Part shown: piece after piece, positions 7,759 to 15,508 of the stretch
How positions within the stretch are numbered: the first letter of the stretch is position 1
How the letters are laid out: each line of letters opens with the position of its first letter
IMG/VR virus record: IMGVR_UViG_3300025437_000020
Coordinates: 1 to 45,280 of that record
Source of the DNA: a virus
DNA length: 45,280 bases
Direction: 5' to 3' (one strand)
The notes under the pieces: model-generated
Databases searched by the model: none
The model's input: the letters and a program-made list of their open reading frames with translations, nothing else
Told to the model about the DNA's origin: nothing
Position numbers and translations under genes: made by a program

Positions 7759-8289
7759 ATGAAAAGAAATTACACAACTGGGGAGCATACAGAAGTTACT
7801 TATTTTTATGGTAACGAGGTTGAACATACTCCTGCATTTGGCAAATATACTATGTTTGTCGTAGGGGTGCAAGACACATCTGAAATTGCCAAACGTTTAA
7901 CTCATGGTCAGGCGCCAGTTGAACATATTTTTTTCGGCGCCAATATGAGTTTCAATCCTACTAAAGGTGATTACGAAGAGTGGGCACGTTGGGAAAATAT
8001 GATCAAGTTCTTTTTGGATAAAGATTACCTGTGTAGTTTAGACATTCCAATATTGTGTGTTGAAGAAATTCACGATGGCAGTTTAAATGAGTACAATAAC
8101 TTTATTCCACAAATTAGTGTTAAACTTCCATATATCAAATTATGGAACTATAACACGATGCTCAAAATTGACGACAAAGATTTTGATGCTACAAACCCTG
8201 GTGTGTGGACGCATAGTCTACACGATTTAAAAGATCGTAATAAGTTTACTCCCTGGAGTGCTTATTCTAAAGATGAGATTAGCAAATGA
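7759..8289 (+). CDS. Conserved phage protein of unknown function
   Basis: The 176-residue protein is soluble in appearance, rich in aromatic residues, with motifs EVEHTPAFGKYTMFVVG, HIFFGANMSFNPT, YLCSLDIP and WNYNTMLKIDD. I recognise it as a type conserved in marine T4-like phages but know of no function. The alternation of hydrophobic strands with helices (for example YLCSLDIPIL, then ISVKLPYIKLW) is compatible with an alpha/beta fold. It follows the DpdA-like gene by 13 bases and overlaps the next gene by 4 bases (ATGA). No ribosome-binding site precedes the ATG, in line with the promoter placed directly upstream. Confidence 0.65.
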   Translation: MKRNYTTGEHTEVTYFYGNEVEHTPAFGKYTMFVVGVQDTSEIAKRLTHGQAPVEHIFFGANMSFNPTKGDYEEWARWENMIKFFLDKDYLCSLDIPILCVEEIHDGSLNEYNNFIPQISVKLPYIKLWNYNTMLKIDDKDFDATNPGVWTHSLHDLKDRNKFTPWSAYSKDEISK

Positions 8290-8489
8290 ACGAATTTACA
8301 GTTAAAGACGATATTGGCTTTAGACTTCGTGTTAAAAGTTGGAAATGTTCAAATCCAGATACATTAAATGCTATTGAATTTATTCAAGAAATAAAAGATA
8401 TAGATGGCAATGTTGAAACAAGTTCAACATATCAGTTTTTTATGACAGACGATGAAATTACAACATTGGCACAAGGACTAACACAATGA
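8286..8489 (+). CDS. Small hypothetical protein (67 residues)
   Basis: This small acidic protein starts within an ATGA overlap and ends in another, so it sits in a tightly coupled operon between the preceding conserved protein and the T-fold-like protein. It contains a beta-rich segment (DDIGFRLRVKSWKC), an acidic turn and a C-terminal helix. No motif suggests a function. Confidence that it is real rests on the coupled overlaps and the continuity of the operon. Confidence 0.55.
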   Translation: MNEFTVKDDIGFRLRVKSWKCSNPDTLNAIEFIQEIKDIDGNVETSSTYQFFMTDDEITTLAQGLTQ

Positions 8490-8887
8490 GTGATAAAGAA
8501 AAGAATATGATTTGGGTTACCTTTCGCAAGGAAGGTATTCATATGTATCCTGCGGCAGCCACAGATCTTGCTCTAGCAACAGGTAACGAATACGATGTTA
8601 GTTTCCTAGGTACTCCACATCGTCACATATTCCATTTTAAAATTTATATCGAAGTCTTCCACGATGACCGAGATATTGAATTTATTCAGTTTAAGCGTTG
8701 GCTCGAGAAGTGTTACAATGATGGCACATTAGAGCTTAACCACAAATCCTGCGAAATGATTAGCCGTGATCTTCACGCAACCATTGTCGCAAGATATCCA
8801 GGTCGCGAGATCTGGGTAGACGTTAGTGAAGACGGCGAGAACGGCTGTTTCATTAAATTCCCTTCATCATTACATTATAATATCTAA
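8486..8887 (+). CDS. Possible T-fold protein related to QueD / 6-pyruvoyl-tetrahydropterin synthase
   Basis: The 133-residue protein lines up in order with QueD-type enzymes. HRH at 45-47 is followed by alternating hydrophobic residues, as at the zinc-binding HGH of QueD. IEFIQFKRWL (64-73) lies where QueD has its DFxxLK helix. LNH at 84-86 sits at the place of LDH, SCEMI at 88-92 matches TSExL, and VSEDGENGC at 113-121 takes the place of the strand with the pterin-binding Glu. The first zinc His (AAH in QueD) is not obvious; PAAATD stands there, and His19 lies just before it. QueD makes the precursor used by QueE, which this phage encodes at 14669. The resemblance is by eye; it could be a divergent T-fold protein with another role. 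Overlaps on its 5' side are ATGA. Confidence 0.5.
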   Translation: MSDKEKNMIWVTFRKEGIHMYPAAATDLALATGNEYDVSFLGTPHRHIFHFKIYIEVFHDDRDIEFIQFKRWLEKCYNDGTLELNHKSCEMISRDLHATIVARYPGREIWVDVSEDGENGCFIKFPSSLHYNI

Positions 8888-8901
8888 AGGATAAAAATCA
8901 G

Positions 8902-9159
8902 ATGGCAAATATTCCAGTCTACGTTCAGAAAACTCTTCGTTTAAAACCCGAAGTAAACAAAATTTTTAATGACCTCGATGCTTGGTTAGATCACTGTAGA
9001 TTTAACCTACTTCCTTACAATCCGTCTGATCTATATAGATCATTAGAGTATAAAAATTTCCAGCGTACACAAGAGTACTTAGAACGCAAAGCACGTAGAG
9101 AAAGAGAAGGCCGCCCGGAGCCAACTGAAGCTCGTAGTGATAGGAACTATCGTAGATGA
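8902..9159 (+). CDS. Small conserved basic protein (85 residues)
   Basis: The start is supported by AAAGGA 9 bases upstream. The N-terminal half reads as a compact helical domain containing IFNDLDAWLDHCR and LLPYNPSDLYRS. The C-terminal third is a charged Arg/Glu-rich helix (KARREREGRPEP) likely extended. Proteins of this type recur next to replication genes in marine T4-like phages, without known function. It overlaps the glycosyltransferase gene by 4 bases. Confidence 0.6.
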   Translation: MANIPVYVQKTLRLKPEVNKIFNDLDAWLDHCRFNLLPYNPSDLYRSLEYKNFQRTQEYLERKARREREGRPEPTEARSDRNYRR

Positions 9160-10328
9160 AAAAATTATATTATATGGGGTTAGAGCCATATAAGGCTCGT
9201 TATACTCTACAACTACAAGACTGGAATGAAACTGTCTTTAAGCGTAGAGGTATCAATTATGAATTGGTAACAGGTGAAACACTAAGTAACGATCAGGCTA
9301 TTGTCACAGGACAAGTATTAGATGCACACGGTCGTACATATTTTGGCATGAGTCAATTAATGAATCTTGTTGCCAAAATGAAGGCCGGTGAAGTTACTAA
9401 CGAAGATGTTGTTTACTTCGAAGATATGTTTCAACCAGGGATTGAATCATTGCCATATATCTTAAAACAGGTACCTGTAGAATTACGTCCTCGGATATAT
9501 GTTCGTTGCCTTGCTCAAAGCATTGATCCAGACGACTTTGTACACGTATGGGGTATGAGTGAGTTTATGGGGCACTATGAAAAGATGGTAGATTCATTTG
9601 TAGATGGGGTATTGGCAAGTAACGAAGAAATGGTAATGCATATGAAAATTGCAGGTTGGAAAAGTCCAATCTATAATATCAGTGGATTGGCATTTGGCAA
9701 AGACGAAGTGCGTGATCGTGTTGTAGGAGATTTAATTCCGTTTAATGAACGTGCATTTCGCGTTGGATTTGCGGCACGATGGGATCAAGAAAAGCAACCA
9801 GACTTTTTTATGGACTTAGCAGAACGTGTTAAAGCAAAGAATCCGTTAATTGAGTTTGCTGTATTTTCAGGTAGTAAACTAAAATCAAACAATGATAGTT
9901 ATATGGCACGTACTAGAGATCTTCAAGAACATGGCATTTTAACTATCTACGAAGATTTGGAAAAAAATGATTACTACAATCTTCTTAACAATACTCGCGT
10001 GTTGTTTAATTGCGCACTACAAGACTGGGTCAGTAATACAGTATCGGAAGCAGATACTTTGGGCTGTAATGTTCTCTACCCTGCTTATAGAAGTTTTCCT
10101 GAAACTTTTGCCAATGATCATACAAGACTTTACGTTCCTTGGTCAATAGACAATGCCGAAGAAAAGCTAGATATATTATTACATACTCCTAGTCCTAATA
10201 TGGGTAAAATTAGTAATTGGACAGATGGAACTATTGATCGTATATGTGATATATTAGAAGGCAAAGGCGAACAGTGGTTGCGTATGAGCACAGACTATAG
10301 AAAATATACAAGTGAATCAAAATACTAA
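9156..10328 (+). CDS. Glycosyltransferase, probable GT-B fold
   Basis: The 390-residue protein has the two-domain pattern of GT-B enzymes. The N-terminal half contains alternating strands and helices, with an acidic VVYFEDMFQPGIESLPYIL segment. The C-terminal half begins with RVGFAARWDQEKQPDFFMDLAERV, typical of the nucleotide-sugar domain of family 4-like transferases. ADTLGCNVLYP near residue 300 matches the position of the family's EAxxxGxP donor-binding loop. The substrate is unknown; glucosylation of DNA, of virion protein or of the cell surface are all possible. It overlaps the epimerase gene by 17 bases, and that cassette context suggests sugar metabolism or surface decoration. Confidence 0.7.
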   Translation: MKKLYYMGLEPYKARYTLQLQDWNETVFKRRGINYELVTGETLSNDQAIVTGQVLDAHGRTYFGMSQLMNLVAKMKAGEVTNEDVVYFEDMFQPGIESLPYILKQVPVELRPRIYVRCLAQSIDPDDFVHVWGMSEFMGHYEKMVDSFVDGVLASNEEMVMHMKIAGWKSPIYNISGLAFGKDEVRDRVVGDLIPFNERAFRVGFAARWDQEKQPDFFMDLAERVKAKNPLIEFAVFSGSKLKSNNDSYMARTRDLQEHGILTIYEDLEKNDYYNLLNNTRVLFNCALQDWVSNTVSEADTLGCNVLYPAYRSFPETFANDHTRLYVPWSIDNAEEKLDILLHTPSPNMGKISNWTDGTIDRICDILEGKGEQWLRMSTDYRKYTSESKY

Positions 10329-11319
10329 AACTGTTATTGTTACCGGTGTATTAGGTTTTATCGGTAGTCACACCGCTAAAACTTTTAAAGAAGCCGGATA
10401 TAATGTAATTGGCATTGATCGGGAATGGACAATGAACGAAGGTGCCAATTACGTTGATCAATTACTTATTGCAGATTTTGTTAATATTGTATCTGTTATT
10501 GTAAGTAATAACAATGTCGATGCGATTATACATATAGCAGGTACAAGTCTAGTAGGGCCAAGTATATTAAATCCCGGCGAATACTATAATAACAACTCTT
10601 TTAAAACAAACAGTATGCTAGAACAACTTTCTAAAATAAATTGGAAAGGTAGTATTGTTTTTAGTAGTAGTGCGGCAGTATACGGAAATAACGATTCGGT
10701 ATCTTCTTGGAATGAAGACTATCCAAAAGATCCTGTTAGTCCATATGGTCGAAGTAAATTAATGTGTGAACATATTATCGAAGATCATTGCCGTGCTCAC
10801 GGATTTAAAGGAATAGCATTAAGGTATTTTAATGCTAGCGGATGTGACCAAAATGGTAAATTAGGGTGTGTAAAAAACGACACTCATCTTATACCTAAAA
10901 TTATCCAAAGTGTTTTAGAAAATTCTAGATTTACACTAAATGGAAAAGATTTCCAAACTCCAGATGGGACTTGTATACGAGATTACATACACGTTTCGGA
11001 TATAGCCAATGCACATTTAATGGCTGTTGAATTTTTGGAAACACTTGACAATCATACCTTTCAAGCGTATAATATAGGTACAGGGGCAGGATTTAGCAAT
11101 CTTGAAATTGTAAAAATGGTAGAACAGGTTATCCAAAAAGACATACAAATTGTATATGGTCCAATTAGAGCCGGTGATCCAAATCAATTAATTGCTAATC
11201 CTAATCTTTTTATTAACAACACTAAGTGGGAACCAAAATACAGTAGTTTAAAAACTATTGTCGAAACCACTTACAATTGGATGAAAGGTCTATATGAAAC
11301 TTCGAGTATTAATAGCTAG
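10312..11319 (+). CDS. galE: NAD-dependent sugar epimerase, UDP-glucose 4-epimerase-like
   Basis: This is an extended short-chain dehydrogenase of 335 residues, about the length of GalE (338 in E. coli). The Rossmann motif TGVLGFIGS has Gly12, Gly15 and Gly18. FSSSAAVYG supplies the catalytic Ser region, and YGRSK gives Tyr145 and Lys149 of the YxxxK pair. RYFNASG, IRDYIHVSD and YNIGTG are characteristic of the UDP-galactose 4-epimerase group. The start codon is GTG, overlapping the glycosyltransferase by 17 bases. The enzyme probably supplies or interconverts the sugar nucleotide used by the neighbouring transferase; UDP-GalNAc or another hexose cannot be excluded. Confidence 0.85.
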   Translation: MNQNTKTVIVTGVLGFIGSHTAKTFKEAGYNVIGIDREWTMNEGANYVDQLLIADFVNIVSVIVSNNNVDAIIHIAGTSLVGPSILNPGEYYNNNSFKTNSMLEQLSKINWKGSIVFSSSAAVYGNNDSVSSWNEDYPKDPVSPYGRSKLMCEHIIEDHCRAHGFKGIALRYFNASGCDQNGKLGCVKNDTHLIPKIIQSVLENSRFTLNGKDFQTPDGTCIRDYIHVSDIANAHLMAVEFLETLDNHTFQAYNIGTGAGFSNLEIVKMVEQVIQKDIQIVYGPIRAGDPNQLIANPNLFINNTKWEPKYSSLKTIVETTYNWMKGLYETSSINS

Positions 11320-13333
11320 TTTAGCAGTAATTTGGTCTACAGCACATTCACAAAGTGTATCTACTGCTATTTGGGACACAACCGAATATAACCGAAGTCG
11401 TACACTGAATGTTATCAATGCAGATATTGCATATTCTAGAGGATATACCGGTAAAGGCAGTATTATTGCTATTTTAGATTCCGGTATTGACACTAAAAAT
11501 GTAGATTTCCAAAATGGTAAAATTCTTAAAACACAAGATTTTACAAGTAGCGGATCTATTGCAGATACCATAGGACACGGTACTCACGTTGCAGGTATCG
11601 CAGCCGCGGCAGATAATGGATTAGGAATAGAAGGTGTTGCATTTAATGCCAGTTTGCTAATTGGTAAAATTACAACAACAGGAATTGTATTATCAACAAC
11701 AATGTTACAAGGTGTACAATGGGCCAGTGCAAATAATGCAGATGTTATTAATTTGTCAAGTAATTTCACACTAAGTCAACAGGCATTGCAGGCCAAATTA
11801 ATTTCACCTGGAGTTTATAGTACTGTTTATACAAACACAGGCACATTACCTGGAAGTGTTAATGCTAGTCAATGGGCCTCTGCTCTAGGAACAAATACTG
11901 TTCTTGTTGTGGCCGCAGGCAATGATTCAACTGCGTGGAATGGCGGTATTACGCAAATTGCAACTGCCACTGATTCTACAGGTAAATTAATTCTCGGAGG
12001 ACGAGTTATCATTGCTGGTAACTGGAATGAACAGACTAACACAGGATTAGGGCCATCAAGTAATGGTGCCGCAACATTGTGTCAAACTGTAGTCGGCGGT
12101 GTTTGCAAAGACAAATATCAGGCCTGGCAATTTTACTTGTTGGCACCAGGAACAAGCATTACATCAACTGTTCCTACTTCAATTAATAGTACAGGATTAG
12201 CCAGTATGACTGGTACATCAATGGCAGCTCCTGTGATCAGTGGTGCTGTAGCAATCATTCATCAAGAATGGCCACAAATGACAGGGTCTAATATTGCATC
12301 ATTGCTGTTATTAACTGCCAATAAAAATATACCGAATTATAATCAATACGTAGATGGACAAGGATTGCTAGATTTAGATAAAGCTACTCGTCCTGTTGGA
12401 ACATTGGGTATTCCTACAACAGGAAGACTTATTGGACCTTCTGTTACTAGCATTCAACCAATTTTATTAACTGGTGGTAGTGCCAGTACAGCCAAAGTTA
12501 GTTCTTTAATGGTAGTTGATAGTTTTCAAAGAGACTTCTATGTAAACAGTAAATCAATGACTGGTTATCAGGTGCCTCATACAGAATTTAATGTTAAGCA
12601 GGCTGCAATGCCATATGCAACCGGTAATACATATGCGTTGTTTAACAATTATACAGATTATATAACTGTTAAAACAGGCGAATCAACAATGACAATGTAT
12701 GTTGAAAATAATCCTGTAATGCCAAAAAATAGTCCTGTCATGGTTGAATTTAGCAAAGTTAAGAAAACAGACTTTGCTGACTTTAAATTTAATTGGGGTG
12801 TGTTGGCAGAAAATAATTCTTGGTTAGGCAATAGTGTGAGTAGTTTTATCAATGTCAATAGTACCAATAATGCTAGTGTTACACAATTTATGGGTGCAGG
12901 TGTCGAACATAATTTAGATGCTAAACATAAGGTTTACGGTAATTTTATGAATGGTGTTACACTGACCAAAGCCGCTAGTGATAATATAAGTAACATCGGT
13001 CCGGTGTTTAGTTATTCTTGGTCACTAGGTATTGAACAAAAATTATCTGAACAAAGTTCTATTGGAGTAATGACTTATCAACCAGTAAGTGTATATTATG
13101 CAAAAGCAAATATTACTGCGCCTGTAGGATTAGATAGTAACTTCAATGTTATCCAAAATAGTACAGCCAACTTATCTGCTGATGTACACGAACGCAGAAC
13201 AGGATTGTATTTCAAAATGAATGATAAAAAATCTGTAAATTTAATTGGTTTCTTAGAATATAGAAACAATTATCAAGGTGTTGAAGGTGCATCAGATACA
13301 GTAGTTGGCGCAGTTTTAACAAAACGTTTTTAA
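11294..13333 (+). CDS. Exported subtilisin-like serine protease (S8) with C-terminal beta-rich, barrel-like domain
   Basis: The first 19-20 residues form a Sec signal peptide (basic MKLR, hydrophobic core, cleavage likely at AHS-Q). The S8 domain spans about 45-355 with a full triad: Asp62 in AILDSGID, His95 in GHGTHVAG and Ser309 in GTSMAAP, plus the oxyanion Asn210 in VAAGND. Residues 375-679 are beta-rich with alternating polar and hydrophobic residues, and the last residue is Phe (GAVLTKRF), as in outer-membrane beta-barrels and autotransporters. About 210 residues could form the barrel, somewhat short for an autotransporter. It overlaps the epimerase gene by 26 bases, with AAAGG before the ATG. 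Phage-borne secreted subtilases are unusual; roles in host-surface remodelling, virion processing or lysis are all open. Confidence 0.85.
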   Translation: MKLRVLIASLAVIWSTAHSQSVSTAIWDTTEYNRSRTLNVINADIAYSRGYTGKGSIIAILDSGIDTKNVDFQNGKILKTQDFTSSGSIADTIGHGTHVAGIAAAADNGLGIEGVAFNASLLIGKITTTGIVLSTTMLQGVQWASANNADVINLSSNFTLSQQALQAKLISPGVYSTVYTNTGTLPGSVNASQWASALGTNTVLVVAAGNDSTAWNGGITQIATATDSTGKLILGGRVIIAGNWNEQTNTGLGPSSNGAATLCQTVVGGVCKDKYQAWQFYLLAPGTSITSTVPTSINSTGLASMTGTSMAAPVISGAVAIIHQEWPQMTGSNIASLLLLTANKNIPNYNQYVDGQGLLDLDKATRPVGTLGIPTTGRLIGPSVTSIQPILLTGGSASTAKVSSLMVVDSFQRDFYVNSKSMTGYQVPHTEFNVKQAAMPYATGNTYALFNNYTDYITVKTGESTMTMYVENNPVMPKNSPVMVEFSKVKKTDFADFKFNWGVLAENNSWLGNSVSSFINVNSTNNASVTQFMGAGVEHNLDAKHKVYGNFMNGVTLTKAASDNISNIGPVFSYSWSLGIEQKLSEQSSIGVMTYQPVSVYYAKANITAPVGLDSNFNVIQNSTANLSADVHERRTGLYFKMNDKKSVNLIGFLEYRNNYQGVEGASDTVVGAVLTKRF

Positions 13334-13349
13334 ACATAAAGGAAATAAA

Positions 13350-13541
13350 ATGACATACCTAAATAAACTCTCTAAAGTAAACGAATCATTTACTATTAAT
13401 CGTTATGATAATGGATTTATGATTGAAGTAAGTGGTCGCGATGATGAAAATGATTGGAAGACTGCTAAGATTATGTGTAGCACACGTGAAGAACTATTTG
13501 AAGTTATTAACGAAGCACTTGATATGGAAAAGGATGATTAA
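13350..13541 (+). CDS. Small conserved hypothetical protein (63 residues)
   Basis: AAAGGA lies about 8 bases before the ATG. The protein is acidic and has a strand-rich core (SFTINRYDNGFMIEVSGR) followed by a helix (REELFEVINEALDM). Comparable small proteins occur in marine T4-like phages. No function is known. The next gene starts 2 bases after its stop, so they form one unit with the preceding protease gene or its downstream transcript. Confidence 0.6.
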   Translation: MTYLNKLSKVNESFTINRYDNGFMIEVSGRDDENDWKTAKIMCSTREELFEVINEALDMEKDD

Positions 13542-13543
13542 TC

Positions 13544-14047
13544 ATGTCAATTTGGACCGTTAGCACATATTATAAAAAATCTTGTCAAGAAGTTGAAACA
13601 TATCATCAGCGGGGGAAAGATGGTAAGGTTACAGTCACTAACGGTTTCCGTTATGGTGAGTGGACTGTAGAAACAACAGATAACAATCCTCCAGAATTTG
13701 AATTTGTAGAAGTTCCCGGCGGCGATGGTAAGAAAGATAGCATCAATATGTTAGACTGTGAAGTTAACAATATTGAAAATTGCGAGCTTGTTGAAATGTT
13801 CGATGGCGGGTGTTGGTATGATGTTGAAATCGAAGGACTCGACGATAATGCCGAAGAAGAAATCCGCGAATTTCTTGATGAAAATAGTCCTTATGAATTG
13901 GAAGAACGTGAAGAAGATTCTTGGTATCAAGGTGACACTGAATGGTGGATTTGGGGGCCAATCGAAATTAAAAATGAAGACGGTGAAACTGTACGTATTA
14001 TCTGTGCAGATGATGATGGTAATGTTGTGGATTTTAAAGATGAATAA
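13544..14047 (+). CDS. Conserved acidic protein of unknown function
   Basis: The 167-residue protein is strongly acidic, especially after residue 100, where Asp/Glu-rich stretches alternate with Trp and Tyr (DSWYQGDTEWWIWGPIEI). The N-terminal part is beta-rich. Such acidic composition is known for DNA-mimic anti-restriction proteins and also for many unremarkable phage proteins, so no function is assigned. The gene is followed by another whose start overlaps its last 8 bases. Confidence 0.6.
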   Translation: MSIWTVSTYYKKSCQEVETYHQRGKDGKVTVTNGFRYGEWTVETTDNNPPEFEFVEVPGGDGKKDSINMLDCEVNNIENCELVEMFDGGCWYDVEIEGLDDNAEEEIREFLDENSPYELEEREEDSWYQGDTEWWIWGPIEIKNEDGETVRIICADDDGNVVDFKDE

Positions 14048-14252
14048 ATTACCAACTATAGGATCTAAATGGTCCTCTATTGACGGAAAATTATTTCTTG
14101 TTGATAATGTTGAAAAAATTGGTAAACATACTTGGGTATATTATACCAATAAAGATAGCAATCAAAAATACAGTTGTTATGTAAATGCATTTTTACAAAG
14201 ATTTAGCGAGATTATAAATGGATGCAATATTCACAGGCCCAGATCATATTGA
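14040..14252 (+). CDS. Small hypothetical protein (70 residues)
   Basis: The open frame extends far upstream inside the previous gene, but the ATG at 14040, overlapping that gene's stop by 8 bases, is the plausible start and gives a 70-residue product. It has a compact beta-rich pattern (SKWSSIDGKLFLVDNVEKIG, then WVYYTNKD and a helix YVNAFLQRFSEII), like a small SH3-type barrel. It overlaps the HIT gene by 35 bases. Function is unknown. Confidence 0.5.
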   Translation: MNKLPTIGSKWSSIDGKLFLVDNVEKIGKHTWVYYTNKDSNQKYSCYVNAFLQRFSEIINGCNIHRPRSY

Positions 14253-14613
14253 AGATAGTTCTGCTCCTTGGACAGACATTGAGCGGGATGATTTTCATGT
14301 AATTGTATATAGAGACAAATATCCTTGTACACCCGGTCATTTATTATTTGTTCCTAAATATAATAACACGTCTATCCTCAATGAAGCGTTCAGCGACGCA
14401 TTTAGATATGGAAACACCAAAGTTAAAAACGGTGAATGGGACGGTTTTAACATTGGATTTAATTATGGCGAAGCCGCAGGACAAACTGTAAACTGGCCAC
14501 ACATTCATCTTATTCCTCGTAGAAAAGGTGATGTCGAAGATCCAATCGGTGGTGTTCGTAATACAATTCCAGGTAAAGGTAATTATAAAAGTTCAACATA
14601 TAAACAAGATTAA
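14218..14613 (+). CDS. HIT-family nucleotide hydrolase
   Basis: The 131-residue protein carries the histidine-triad region GQTVNWPHIHLIPRR near its C-terminus, with His95 and His97; the first His of the usual H-x-H-x-H is Trp93. PGHLLFVPK at about residues 39-47 matches the conserved strand of HIT proteins that packs against the nucleotide. HIT enzymes cleave phosphoramidate or phosphoanhydride links of nucleoside monophosphates, with the central His as nucleophile. This form, with GDVEDPIGGVRN after the motif, is one I associate with marine T4-like phages. The role during infection is unknown. The start overlaps the preceding small gene. Confidence 0.8.
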   Translation: MDAIFTGPDHIEDSSAPWTDIERDDFHVIVYRDKYPCTPGHLLFVPKYNNTSILNEAFSDAFRYGNTKVKNGEWDGFNIGFNYGEAAGQTVNWPHIHLIPRRKGDVEDPIGGVRNTIPGKGNYKSSTYKQD

Positions 14614-14618
14614 ATCTG

Positions 14619-14647
14619 TTGACTTGTTAAAAAAATATGTTTATAAT
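14619..14647 (+). promoter_or_regulatory. Sigma70-type promoter upstream of queE
   Basis: TTGACT at 14619-14624 and a perfect TATAAT at 14642-14647 are separated by 17 bases. The predicted start is near 14654, followed by GAAAGGA and the queE ATG at 14669. Confidence 0.7.
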
Positions 14648-14668
14648 AAACTCATTGAAAGGATACAA

Positions 14669-15508
14669 ATGTCAAAGATTAAGATAGCGGAACTTTTCTA
14701 CTCTATACAGGGCGAGGGTAGATATATGGGAGTACCTAGCGTGTTCCTTAGAACTTTTGGCTGCAATTTTTCTTGCAGGGGCTTTGGTATGCCACGTGGC
14801 GAACTCAGTACTGAAGCTGACGACATTGCACAAGTGGTATATCACTACAATAATTATAAAGAATTGCCTCTTGTATCTACAGGGTGCGATAGCTATGCTT
14901 CTTGGGATCCTAGGTTTAAGCATCTTTCTCCTTTATTGTCTGTTGATAGCATTGCCTCTTCGATTGTGGATATACTTCCTTACAAAGAATGGCAAGACGA
15001 ACATCTCGTAATTACAGGGGGCGAACCATTGTTAGGTTGGCAACGTAGTTATGCTGAATTATTAGATCATCCTAAAATGCAAAGTCTTAAAGAACTTACA
15101 TTTGAAACAAATGGCACTCAAAAACTAACTCCAGAGTTTAAAGAATATCTAAGTCGTTGGAGTAACTTTAGAGAAATCACATTTAGTGTAAGTGCTAAAT
15201 TACCTTGCAGTGGTGAGAGTTGGGATGATGCTATTAAGCCTGAAGTAGTTTGCGAATATGAAGAAGTTGGAACTGCCTATCTTAAGTTTGTAGTAGCAAC
15301 AGAACAAGATATCGCAGATGCAGAATGTGCAGTTGGTGCATATCGTGCGGCAGGATTTAAAGGACACGTTTATCTAATGCCAGTAGGCGGTGTGGAAAAT
15401 GTTTACACATTAAACGCAAAGAATGTGGCACTAGCGGCAATGAAACGTGGATGGCGTTACAGTGATCGACTACAGGTACCACTGTTCAAGAATGAGTGGG
15501 GTACATAA
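14669..15508 (+). CDS. queE: 7-carboxy-7-deazaguanine synthase QueE (radical SAM)
   Basis: The frame is open further upstream, but GAAAGGA and the promoter place the start at 14669, giving 279 residues. QueE converts 6-carboxytetrahydropterin to 7-carboxy-7-deazaguanine using SAM and a 4Fe-4S cluster. FYSIQGEGRYMGVPSVFLR opens the protein as in bacterial QueE; TGGEP is the SAM-binding GGE motif, and ETNGT follows. Cluster cysteines are Cys32 and Cys36; the third is not two residues on but most likely Cys73 in TGCDSYASWD, which aligns with WCDTKHTW of E. coli QueE after an insertion. The enzyme would feed base precursors to the DpdA-like protein. The stop overlaps the next start (TAATG). Confidence 0.88.
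   Translation: MSKIKIAELFYSIQGEGRYMGVPSVFLRTFGCNFSCRGFGMPRGELSTEADDIAQVVYHYNNYKELPLVSTGCDSYASWDPRFKHLSPLLSVDSIASSIVDILPYKEWQDEHLVITGGEPLLGWQRSYAELLDHPKMQSLKELTFETNGTQKLTPEFKEYLSRWSNFREITFSVSAKLPCSGESWDDAIKPEVVCEYEEVGTAYLKFVVATEQDIADAECAVGAYRAAGFKGHVYLMPVGGVENVYTLNAKNVALAAMKRGWRYSDRLQVPLFKNEWGT

Noticed and set aside
8853-8881. Promoter with TATAAT at 8876 upstream of the 85-residue gene
   Set aside because: The -10 box is perfect, but the -35 region TTAAAT matches poorly, and the gene can be served by the operon.
13758-14039. Upstream extension of the 70-residue gene
   Set aside because: It overlaps the acidic protein gene in another frame and looks like out-of-frame translation; the coupled ATG at 14040 is better.
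14528-14668. 47-residue upstream extension of QueE
   Set aside because: It overlaps the HIT gene and the promoter; the family N-terminus and the ribosome-binding site put the start at 14669.
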